Of a stretch of 64,000 bases of DNA, positions 24,512-31,568 are shown in pieces (the stretch's first letter is position 1; every line of letters begins with the position of its first letter). The position numbers and the translations under genes are program-made. The DNA comes from CAVQBC01 sp963710665 (lineage in GTDB: Bacteria; Actinomycetota; Thermoleophilia; Solirubrobacterales; Solirubrobacteraceae), in NCBI GenBank assembly GCA_963710665.1, contig CAVQBC010000004.1, positions 310,001 through 374,000 of the forward strand, written 5' to 3'. The notes beneath the pieces were generated by a model. It searched no databases. It had not been told where the DNA came from and worked only from the letters and a program-made list of their open reading frames with translations.

Positions 24512-25408
24512 TCAGGCGTCCCGGACGACGCAGCGAAAGCCGATGTGGCCGGTCGAGGTGTCGACCGCCTCGGCTTGGCGCGCGGCCGGCCGGAAGCGGA
24601 GGCAGTAGTTCGGCGCACACAGATGCGAGCCGCCCTTGATGATCCGGCGCGGGATGCGCTCGTCGGCCGCCGGGCCGCAGCACGGCTCGTCGCCGTGGCT
24701 TGCCGTGAAAGGGTCTCGCGTCCACTCCCAGACGTTGCCGGTCATGTCGTAGAGGCCGTAACCGTTGGGAGGGAAGGCGCCGACCGGCGACGTGCCGGCA
24801 TAGCCGTCGAGCATCAGGTTCTGCCACGGGAACTCGCCCTGCCAGCTGTTGGCCAGCATCCGCCCGTCGGGCGCGAGCTCGTCACCCCATGCGAACGCCC
24901 TGCCGTCGAGCCCGCCGCGCGCGGCGTACTCCCACTCGGCCTCGGTCGGCAGCGCCTTGCCCGCCCACGCCGCATACGCCTCGGCGTCCTCGTAGGCGAC
25001 CTGCGTGACCGGGTGGCGTCCGCGCGTGTAGGTGTCGCTCGCCGGCCCGTCCGGCCGCTCCCATGTCGCCCCCGGCGTGTACGACCACCAGTTCCGGAAG
25101 TCCGACAGGTCCACGGGCGAACGCGCCGGACGGAAGACGAGCGATCCGGGCACGAGCAGGGCCGGGTCTGCATCCGGGTACAGCGCGGGATCGAGCGGAC
25201 GCTCGGCGACGGTCACATAGCCCGTCTCCTTGACGAAGCGCCGGAACTGACCGACCGTCACGGGCCGCTCGTCGATCCAGAATCCCTCGACCTCGACGCG
25301 CCGGACCGGCGCCTCCTCCGGATAGAAGTCCTCCGAGCCCATCGCGAAGTCGCCGCCGGGGACCCGCTTCATTCCGTTCAGTATCGCGGACGCACCGATC
25401 ACCGTCAT
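24512..25408 (-). CDS. Formylglycine-generating enzyme (SUMF1) homologue
   Basis: These enzymes oxidise a cysteine in sulfatases to formylglycine using a copper-bound cysteine pair. The 298-residue protein shows the FGE-sulfatase fold: PGGDFAMGSEDFYPEEAP at the start, PVTVGQFRRFVKETGY, PTEAEWEYAARGG, NGYGLYDMTGNVWEWT and, near the end, GGSHLCAPNYCLRF with both active-site cysteines (Cys264 and Cys269) followed by RPAARQ and GFRCV. Retention of both cysteines separates it from redox-inactive relatives such as EgtB-type or kinase-linked domains. No sulfatase gene is in the window. The ATG at 25408 gives a protein that starts just before the domain. Confidence 0.85.
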   Translation of the reverse strand: MTVIGASAILNGMKRVPGGDFAMGSEDFYPEEAPVRRVEVEGFWIDERPVTVGQFRRFVKETGYVTVAERPLDPALYPDADPALLVPGSLVFRPARSPVDLSDFRNWWSYTPGATWERPDGPASDTYTRGRHPVTQVAYEDAEAYAAWAGKALPTEAEWEYAARGGLDGRAFAWGDELAPDGRMLANSWQGEFPWQNLMLDGYAGTSPVGAFPPNGYGLYDMTGNVWEWTRDPFTASHGDEPCCGPAADERIPRRIIKGGSHLCAPNYCLRFRPAARQAEAVDTSTGHIGFRCVVRDA

Positions 25409-25623
25409 GGGCTCACGTTCGCGTGTCGACGGGTGCGTGGCATCCCCCGGTACGGTGAACCGCGCGCGATTCGGTTGGACCGGGTACCGGGAATCAGCGG
25501 TGGCATGAGGGAGCCTTGGATTCCGTCGCTGACCGTCCGCGAGCACGGCCATCGCTGTCGCCTCTACCTGGCAGGAGACGCGTGAGGCGATGGCGCGCGT
25601 CCGAAGGCAATCGCCCGATCGGG

Positions 25624-26133
25624 ATGATGCGGCTGGGGCCCGTCCTCTCTTTGATGAAGGGCGTGGCGATCGCCTGGCCCCTCAGAAGCGTGCTCGCCGG
25701 GACCGCGGGCACCGCGACGATGACGCTCGCGTATGCCACCGAGCGCCGACTGCGTCCGCGCGTGCGCGGGCCGCTGGACTACGACGACTCGCTCGTACCC
25801 GGCCAGATCGTGGCGTCGGTGATGCACTTGCCGCACGTCACCGACCGGGAGGATCACGAGCTGGGGTTGACCCTGCGCTGGAGCTACGGCTCGGCCTTCG
25901 GCCTCTGGCACGGGATCCTGCGCCGTCGCGTTCGCGAGCCGTGGGCAAGCGTGCTCTTCGGCGGCACGCTGATGACCGCGACGCTGACCCTCTTCCCTCT
26001 GCTGGGCCGCACCGCACCACCGTGGCGCTGGCCGCCCGCGATGCTGGCGACGAGCTTCGGCACGCACGTCGCGTACGTCACCGCGGTCGCGGTCGTCGAC
26101 GACGGCATCCGCCGCGGGGCATCATCCGGATGA
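25624..26133 (+). CDS. Membrane protein of unknown function (about 169 aa)
   Basis: Three or four hydrophobic stretches (LRSVLAGTAGTATMTLAYAT, ASVLFGGTLMTATLTLFPLL, PPAMLATSFGTHVAYVTAVAV) frame a polar central loop with DYDDSLVPGQ and HVTDREDHELG. The pattern resembles small DUF1440/YagU-like inner-membrane proteins, but I cannot assign it firmly. The ATG at 25624 or the one at 25654 (MKGVAIAWPL) could be the start. Confidence 0.6.
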   Translation: MMRLGPVLSLMKGVAIAWPLRSVLAGTAGTATMTLAYATERRLRPRVRGPLDYDDSLVPGQIVASVMHLPHVTDREDHELGLTLRWSYGSAFGLWHGILRRRVREPWASVLFGGTLMTATLTLFPLLGRTAPPWRWPPAMLATSFGTHVAYVTAVAVVDDGIRRGASSG

Positions 26134-26149
26134 GGTAACTGGCCGCCGG

Positions 26150-26290
26150 CCCAGTGACCTCGAGGATGAGCTCACCCGACTGGTGCACGCGGGCACCCAG
26201 GACTTCGAGACCCGCGGCGAAGGGATGGGACTCACCGTCTCGCAACGGGTGACCGCCGCGCTCTACAACGGCCTGGCCCGCTACCGGGTC
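26150..26290 (+). pseudogene. Fragment of a large LuxR-family (AAA-TPR) regulator
   Basis: About 45 codons read VHAGTQDFETRGEGMGLTVS then QRVTAALYNGLARYRV, which matches the TPR-like region of large AAA-containing LuxR regulators (the phrase ARGEGxGL..VLYNGLARYEEA is typical). Both sides are unrelated: left is the membrane protein's end and right is an ester-cyclase scrap on the other strand. Confidence 0.5.
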
Positions 26291-26329
26291 AGCCCGACCT
26301 GGCGGGCGAACGTCTGGTTGTCCCAGAAC

Positions 26330-26530
26330 GGTGCTCTTCCACACGCCGTGACGGCCGTCAGGTTGCCGGATCCGAGCTTGATCGGATGCTCCGTGACCTG
26401 GGTGTCCGGCGCATAAACGAAGAGCTGTTTGAGGTCCTCCGTGTGCCGATCGAGGCCGCGCGTCATGTGCCCTTCCGGCCAGTAGACCCGGATGTTGCGT
26501 GATGTAGCGCCCAGCAGATTCGCCGAGTCG
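26330..26530 (-). pseudogene. Internal fragment of a SnoaL/ester-cyclase family gene
   Basis: Reading leftward, NIRVYWPEGHMTRGLDRHTE, DLKQLFVYAPDTQVTEHPIK and SGNLTAVT match the middle of ester-cyclase-like NTF2-fold proteins. The N-terminal and C-terminal thirds are absent; after TAVT the frame enters unrelated sequence and stops at 26281. Confidence 0.55.
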
Positions 26531-26800
26531 CTGGCACGGCGAGCACGTCGTCATACGGTCGCGCGCTTGCCATGGCCGCTCACGACGACACAGCTTCTGA
26601 TGCTCCATCCGAGGTGCTCGGGCTTCCCGACGGCGCGCTCGACGATCAGGTCCCGCAGGTGCAGGGGCCGCGGTTCAACCGTCGTCCACTCCGGAGCTCG
26701 CGCTCCGGGTGGTCGAGCTCGCGCTCAGCGGCACGCGGTGCGAGCAGCAGCACCTCGCTCGGCGACGAAGCGGCACCGTGCGCGTGGATCCGCGTCGTGG
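26531..26800. other. Intergenic region without a recognised gene
   Basis: A frame with an ATG at 26572 on the plus strand and a minus-strand stretch reading HLRDLIVERAVGKPEHLGW are present, but neither matches a family I know. This may be another scrap of a lost gene. Confidence 0.4.
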
Positions 26801-27214
26801 TCACCTGCCGGCTGTTTCGTGTTGCTCGGCGAACACCTGCTGGGCGATGCGGTAGCTGTCGAACGCGCGGGCTGCTCCGGCGTAGGCCTCGATGTGGATG
26901 AACGCCTCGACGATTTGGTCGGGCGTGACTCCGTTGTTGAGCGCGATGCGGACTTGTCCGCGAAGTGGTTCGAGTGTCCCGAGGGTGGCAGCGATCGTGA
27001 CGGAGATCAGCGCGCGGGTCGGGGTGTCGAGGGCTTGGGTGCGGGGCCAGGCATCTCCGAAGGTGTGCGTGGTGGCGAGGCGTTTGAAGTCCGTGGCCGC
27101 GGGGGGCTCCCCGGGAGCGGTCTCGAGGAACGGTTCAAGTCTTCTGCCGAGGAGGTCGGCCGCCGTCTGGAGTGCCGAGGCGTAGGCCTGCTGGTCGTGA
27201 TCGTCGTCAGTCAT
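26801..27214 (-). CDS. Carboxymuconolactone decarboxylase (AhpD-like) family protein
   Basis: The 137-residue protein fits the CMD fold: FGDAWPRTQALDTPTRALIS, IAATLGTLEPLRGQVRIAL and NNGVTPDQIVEAFIHIEAYAG. Peroxidase-type AhpD relatives have a CxxC pair, which is absent here, so it belongs with the decarboxylase/lactone-hydrolysing side of the family or has lost redox function. It stands alone among gene remnants. The ATG at 27214 begins MTDDDHDQQAY; a ribosome site is not obvious. Confidence 0.82.
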   Translation of the reverse strand: MTDDDHDQQAYASALQTAADLLGRRLEPFLETAPGEPPAATDFKRLATTHTFGDAWPRTQALDTPTRALISVTIAATLGTLEPLRGQVRIALNNGVTPDQIVEAFIHIEAYAGAARAFDSYRIAQQVFAEQHETAGR

Positions 27215-27589
27215 CTTGGGTCGTACACGTTCTCTTCGATGGTCGGGGGCGTGTCTCAACGATACGCGCACCGCTTCTAGGATTTCCTCGGATAGTGGGG
27301 TTCCGGTCGTTGCCCGGGCAGGAGCATGCCTGCCGCCGCCGAGGGTCGCCGGCGCGGCGAGTCCCGTGTCGCCTGGGGCGATTCACTCCGCCATCTGACG
27401 GACGCCGGTCGCGCGGGTGTCGACGTGATCGTGGTCGCGAGCAGAGTCCCCGGCGTACCCTGCCGTCGCCCGGGACGGCGCGGTGCTCGACCGACAGGTA
27501 GGAGTCGATGAGCGCCGACCACGTCGGCGATCGCGTGCAACGTCAGGTGATGTTCAGGGCGTTGCGCTGGATCGCGATGGCCTGCGCGA

Positions 27590-27935
27590 TCGCGGCGCGT
27601 GTCGCGTGCCGCGAGGGTTGACGCCGGCGGAACTGGCGGGCGGGTTCGGTTTGCCGGACGCGCCGGGACTGTCGGGGCGGATCGAAGACAGCTTTCAGAG
27701 GCGGGTAGCGCGCCTGCCAACCGACACCCGCCGGTTTTGCTGGTAGCGGGCCGCGGAGCCGGTCGGTGACCCGGTGTCGCCCGCGTCCGCGACGGATGGG
27801 ACGACCACGGCGTCCTTGCGTCTGCGCGCGAACGCCGGGCTGCCCCTGATCCAGCTCGGCGTCAGGAGCCTGCCGGCCGTACCGCCGCAGTCCTCCGAGC
27901 CGGCGATCGACGACGAGTGGAGGGAGGCGGCATGA
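27590..27935 (+). pseudogene. Fragment of a LuxR-family regulator (AAA domain end)
   Basis: RGLTPAELAGGFGLPDAPGL, SGRIEDSFQRRVARLPTDTR, then after a stop AAEPVGDPV, and further on AGLPLIQLGVRS, follow the order of the AAA/winged-helix segment of large LuxR regulators (about 900 residues). The P-loop before it and the TPR and helix-turn-helix parts after it are missing, and stops and frameshifts interrupt it. It could be part of the same lost gene as the scrap at 26,150, rearranged. Confidence 0.55.
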
Positions 27936-28061
27936 CACCGCGCTCACGCACCACGCGCCGCGCAGCCCAGTTCCAGGGCGCGGATCACCTGGCGGCGCAG
28001 TGTCGCGAGCGGCGGGCCGCACGCCCGCGCATCGAGCGGGAAGGGCATCGCCGTCCTGTAC

Positions 28062-28325
28062 TTGGTCGTCGTCGCGTTCAACGGCGCCGCCGTCGGCGAC
28101 GGCGACCGCTACGTGAGGTCGATCGACGCGCGCAACGAGATCGGCGCCTCGGAGATGGACGACCGAGGCGACGAACTCCGCGCGCAGTTCGAGCGCAGGA
28201 CACCGACCGCCGAGATCGCACTCCACGCCGTGCTCGCGAGCGTTCGCCAGTGCGTCGTCGACGTGCCGGTCACCTACGCGCTCGCAGGCCGGCCCACCGC
28301 GACGCGACCCGAGCTCGTTTTCTGA
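28062..28325 (+). CDS. Possible hypothetical protein (87 aa)
   Basis: The frame from a TTG at 28062 encodes VAFNGAAVGDGDRYVRSIDA, RNEIGASEMDDRGDEL and a C-terminal hydrophobic-charged mix ending ATRPELVF. Codon composition is that of coding DNA (third-position GC) but no family or ribosome site is visible, and the flanks are gene remnants. It may itself be a fragment. Confidence 0.3.
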   Translation: MVVVAFNGAAVGDGDRYVRSIDARNEIGASEMDDRGDELRAQFERRTPTAEIALHAVLASVRQCVVDVPVTYALAGRPTATRPELVF

Positions 28326-28396
28326 CCGAGTACGGCGAACAGGAAGGCTGGGACGCGATCGCAACCGCCTGCTGAGCGCGCCGCCACCATGAACGG

Positions 28397-29146
28397 TCAG
28401 CGACTCGCCGCGGGCATGGTCGCGTTGACGGCCTGAAGGATGAGCTGGGTCGCGGCATCGGGCTGCGACACGAACGAAACGTGCGAGGCCGGCACCTCCA
28501 CGATCGTCGCGTTCGCGCGCTCCGCCATGAACCGCTGGAGCGCCGGCGGGATCGCCTTGTCCTCCGTGCCGAGCAGGTACCAGCACGGCAACGTCTTCCA
28601 CGCCGGCGGGGCCGACGGCGCGCCGGCGAACGCGGCGGCGGCGTACGGCCGCTGCGCAGCGGCCATGACGTCCGCCGTGGCCTGGTCGACGTCGGCGGCG
28701 AAGGCCTCACGGAACGCCTCGGGGTCGAGGAAGAGGTCCGCGCCCTCGCCGCCTTCCGCGCTGGTGAAGGGCACGGGCCTGATCGAGGGACCCACGAGGC
28801 TGCCCTCGAACCTCTCAAGGAGCTCCTGCTGGCTCTCGCCCTCGTCGCACATCCATCCGTTGAGATAAACGAGTGCCTTGACCTGGTCGTTGCCGGTCGC
28901 GGCGGTCGAGATGACGTTCCCACCGTACGAGTGGCCGACGAGCACGATCGGGCCGGTCAGCGTCCGCAGGAACTCGGCGAGGTAGGTCGAGTCGCGAGCG
29001 AGGTCGCGAAGCGGATTGGCGAACCCGATAGCGCGGAATCCTTCGCGCTGAAGAGCGCGAATCTCGGCGTCGAAGCCCGTTGCATCGGCCCATGCCCCGT
29101 GGACAAGGACGATCGTCGGTCTGTTTTCGTCGGGCTGGGTGGCCAT
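28397..29146 (-). CDS. Alpha/beta hydrolase
   Basis: The 249-residue protein has the alpha/beta-hydrolase start TIVLVHGAWADATGFD (oxyanion loop), the nucleophile elbow VGHSYGGN (Ser about 90), an acid in LLGTEDKAIP (Asp about 200) and His in VPASHVSFV (about 228). The phrases resemble EstC/salicylate esterase-like and haloperoxidase-like hydrolases that act on small esters. AGGAGG precedes the ATG at 29146. It is a single-gene unit with no partner that would indicate a substrate. Confidence 0.87.
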   Translation of the reverse strand: MATQPDENRPTIVLVHGAWADATGFDAEIRALQREGFRAIGFANPLRDLARDSTYLAEFLRTLTGPIVLVGHSYGGNVISTAATGNDQVKALVYLNGWMCDEGESQQELLERFEGSLVGPSIRPVPFTSAEGGEGADLFLDPEAFREAFAADVDQATADVMAAAQRPYAAAAFAGAPSAPPAWKTLPCWYLLGTEDKAIPPALQRFMAERANATIVEVPASHVSFVSQPDAATQLILQAVNATMPAASR

Positions 29147-29476
29147 GTCTCCTCCTGTCGCGCGCCGTGTGTCCTTGGACCGCCGGGGGCAGTCTCCTCC
29201 GCACGCCCAGCCGCCGCAAGCTCGTGGAAAAGACGGCCGATCAGACGGCTGGCAGCCCTTCAACCGAGCGTGGAGTGCTGGGAACCCGACAGCCGAGCGC
29301 CCGCACGGGCCGTGGCGTCCACACGACCCCGTGGGCACCGCAGCTCGGGGGTCAGCCCCGCGAGCGCCGACCGGACAGCCTGCTGCTTTCCCATGCGAAG
29401 CGGCGACAGTGGTGACGGCGGTCGCCGCCGGTCCTTACGCCTGCAGGCGGCGGTGAGACGCATGCCCGTCGCCGCT
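29147..29476. other. Intergenic region without a recognised gene
   Basis: The region upstream of the hydrolase gene and left of the IS1182 element. I see only non-homologous open frames. Confidence 0.5.
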
Positions 29477-29504
29477 TGCTTTCCATGGTGGCTGTTGCGG
29501 AAAG
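29477..29504 (+). repeat. IS1182-type left terminal inverted repeat
   Basis: TGCTTTCCATGGTGGCTGTT and the following bases match the inverted right end at 31025-31052 with about four mismatches. Confidence 0.8.
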
Positions 29505-29583
29505 TCGCCGCGCCGTCTGCGGGTGGTCGGCGTGTTCGCGGGCGCGCTTCCGCGGAAGCGCGCGCCGGGCTATGCCCGCCGTC

Positions 29584-30987
29584 TCAGGCGGGCACCGGGG
29601 CCGTGGAGTGCCGCCAGAGCTTCAGCAAGTTGTGCGTGGCGGCGATCAGGCGCCATTCCGACCGGGCGGCGGATCTGCCGCGGCGTTGGAAGCGGTCGCA
29701 GCGGCGGTTGAACTTCGTGTCGGCGAAGACGGGCTCGATCATGCCCTGGCGCTTGGCGTAAAGGCCGCCGCCGCGGTCGGTTGCCAGGACGCGGCGCATG
29801 AACGCGTAGAGGCCGCCGTCCCAGCCCGGGCGGGAGCCCTTGCGCTTGCCGGCGTCGGGCGGGATCAGCACCGGGATCCCGCGATCGACGATCGCCTCCA
29901 TCTGGACCTGATGCCAGTAGCCGGCGTCGGCGAGCACCACCTCCGGTGTGTCGCGAATCCCGGCGTTCGCGAGTTCGGCCTGCGCGGCCGTCACCATCGG
30001 TTCGAGGTGTCCGAAGTCCGGCGAGTCGACCGTCACCTCGGCGGCGATCACGATCTGCTCGGCGGTGACGACGGCCTGGGCGTTATAGCCCTGCACCCAG
30101 CCGCGCGAGGTCTTGACGTTGCGCGAGTCCGGGTCGGTCACATTGATCACGCCCGCCGGCGTCGCTGGCGGCTGATAGGGATCCGGGGGCCGGCCGAAGC
30201 GGCGGCCGTCCTTCATCCGCCCCCGCGCCCGGTAGGCCTCATAGGCCGCGTTGGCCTGGCACTCCGTCCACAGCTCTTCCTCCAGGCGCCGCTTGGCCTC
30301 CTTCAGCCGCGCCGGGCGTGACGCCGGGATCGGCCGCGCCTGCTCGCCGCGCCGCTCATCGAGCCGGCGCTTGGCGTCGCGCAGCCACCCGCGCCGACCC
30401 TGCGCGGTCGACAGCTCCGGCGGCAGCTCATCGCCGCGGCGATCGCCGAACTGCTCGTCCTCCTCGGCGTCGACGCGACCCGCCTCCTCGAGGATCTCGC
30501 GCGCGATCCGCTCGTAGTCACGGTTGGCGTGCTGGGAAGCGTTGGCGTGCACCTTCGTGCCGTCGACCGCGATCACCTCCACGCGCACCAAGCCCGCCTC
30601 CGCGCACAGCTCCAGCACCTCGCCGAACAGCTCGCCCAGCGCCCGCTCGTGGCGCTGGCGGAAGCGCGCGACCGTCGTGTGATCCGGAGCCTGGTTGGCC
30701 GTGATCACCCGAACCGCGACGTCCTCATGGCAGCGCCGCTCGATCCGCCGCGACGACCGCTCGCCGATCGCGTACGCGTAGACCAACAGCGCCACCATCA
30801 TCGCCGGATCGTGCGCCGCCCGACCCCACCCGTCATCGCGATAGCCGGCCAGAAACGCCGTGAGATCCATCGCGTCGACCGCGTCCAGCACGAACCACGC
30901 GAGATGATCCTCCGGCAACCACTCCCGCAGGCTCGGCGGCAACAACAGCTCCTGCTCGCGATCACACGCGATGAAGTTCTGCGCCAT
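29584..30987 (-). CDS. IS1182-family transposase
   Basis: The 467-residue transposase begins with the family's N-terminal motif (LPPSLREWLPEDHLAWFVLD), continues with the DNA-binding/DUF772-type region (AHDPAMMVALLVYAYAIGER, RCHEDVAVRVITANQAPDHT) and has the DDE core: VIAVDGTKVHANAS (first Asp), EVVLADAGYWHQ (second Asp) and a late Glu in GMIEPVFADTK. The frame is uninterrupted, so the enzyme may be active, in contrast to the IS5 remnant at 3,042. The start ATG at 30987 lies 38 bases inside the right inverted repeat. Confidence 0.93.
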   Translation of the reverse strand: MAQNFIACDREQELLLPPSLREWLPEDHLAWFVLDAVDAMDLTAFLAGYRDDGWGRAAHDPAMMVALLVYAYAIGERSSRRIERRCHEDVAVRVITANQAPDHTTVARFRQRHERALGELFGEVLELCAEAGLVRVEVIAVDGTKVHANASQHANRDYERIAREILEEAGRVDAEEDEQFGDRRGDELPPELSTAQGRRGWLRDAKRRLDERRGEQARPIPASRPARLKEAKRRLEEELWTECQANAAYEAYRARGRMKDGRRFGRPPDPYQPPATPAGVINVTDPDSRNVKTSRGWVQGYNAQAVVTAEQIVIAAEVTVDSPDFGHLEPMVTAAQAELANAGIRDTPEVVLADAGYWHQVQMEAIVDRGIPVLIPPDAGKRKGSRPGWDGGLYAFMRRVLATDRGGGLYAKRQGMIEPVFADTKFNRRCDRFQRRGRSAARSEWRLIAATHNLLKLWRHSTAPVPA

Positions 30988-31024
30988 CCCGAAATGGTCT
31001 TAACCGCGCCGGACAGACCCGCAC

Positions 31025-31052
31025 CTTTGTGCAACAGCCACCATGCAAAGCA
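31025..31052 (-). repeat. IS1182-type right terminal inverted repeat
   Basis: Inverted partner of 29477-29504. The shared core is GGTGGCTGTTGC. Confidence 0.8.
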
Positions 31053-31129
31053 GCAGCCCGAGTGTCGCGTCGCCTTCGGTCGGTGATGCCAGGGGACCAG
31101 AATCGATTCTGACGCCATCGAAGACGCGA

Positions 31130-31154
31130 AAAAGGCCCGCATTCCGGGCCTTTT
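31130..31154. terminator. Intrinsic terminator, displaced from tRNA-Pro
   Basis: AAAAGGCCCG and CGGGCCTTTT form a 10-bp stem around a 5-base loop. It lies 9 bases beyond the tRNA-Pro 3' end fragment on the same strand, so it is most simply the original terminator of the tRNA gene, separated from it by the inserted segment. The intact tRNA at 33,913 has no such hairpin downstream. Confidence 0.75.
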
Positions 31155-31162
31155 CCGCTTCA

Positions 31163-31208
31163 TCGGGGAGACAGGATTTGAACCTGCGACCGCCCGGCCC
31201 CCAGCCGG
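31163..31208 (-). repeat. att-like site: displaced 3' part of tRNA-Pro(GGG)
   Basis: 46 bases identical to the 3' part of the tRNA-Pro gene at 33913-33958, same orientation, covering the anticodon arm, T arm, 3' acceptor strand and discriminator base. It is not a complete tRNA. With the copy at 33,913 it bounds a 2,750-base unit, as left behind by site-specific integration into a tRNA. Confidence 0.85.
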
Positions 31209-31251
31209 AGCGATCCAGGCGTACCCGCTTCGATCCAGTGCTCTGAAGCGG

Positions 31252-31291
31252 TTTGAGTTGCTCTGAGTTGGGCTCAGTTGCGCTCAATTTG
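31252..31291 (+). repeat. Degenerate 10-bp tandem repeat
   Basis: Four consecutive 10-mers of the form GAGTTGCTCT, GAGTTGGGCT, CAGTTGCGCT, CAATTTGCGC. It lies just inside the left att-like site and before an integrase-arm-like motif. Confidence 0.55.
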
Positions 31292-31297
31292 CGCCCC

Positions 31298-31311
31298 GGA
31301 TTGCACCCCGT
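31298..31311 (+). promoter_or_regulatory. Arm-site-like motif near the left att site
   Basis: GGATTGCACCCCGT, identical to 33841-33854 and sharing TTGCACCCCG with two inverted copies at 33743-33773. Clustering near both ends of the att-bounded unit suggests recombinase arm-binding sites. This is inference. Confidence 0.45.
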
Positions 31312-31568
31312 CGGCCCGTCGCTACTGCAGTTCGTCCCAAGCGCCGGCCACCCACTCCCATGGTGGTTGCACCGGTCTCCCGGGCGATCGCTCTCTCGAC
31401 GCTAAAGCGACTACGCGCCCGAGCATCGCAACGACGCGGCCACGCCGTGATGATGTCCCGGCGGCTCGTCGCCGTGATCGCGTTCTGGTGGGAAGATTGG
31501 CCAGGCTCCCGGCTGCGCCCTGAATCGTCGGGACTCACCGACACCCTCCCGATCGGACGCCGCCGGCC

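Larger units (their letters stand above)
29477..31052 (-). mobile_element. IS1182-family insertion sequence, apparently complete
   Basis: The element is about 1.58 kb, with one transposase gene and imperfect terminal inverted repeats of about 27 bases: the left end TGCTTTCCATGGTGGCTGTT and the right end, read inverted, TGCTTTGCATGGTGGCTGTT. I could not identify a convincing target duplication at the flanks. Confidence 0.85.

Noticed and set aside
31163..31208. A second tRNA-Pro gene
   Set aside because: Only the 3' part is present: no D arm and no 5' acceptor strand. It is the displaced end of the integration site.
31252..31291. CRISPR array
   Set aside because: The units are 10 bp, directly abutting and degenerate, without spacers; no cas genes are in the window.
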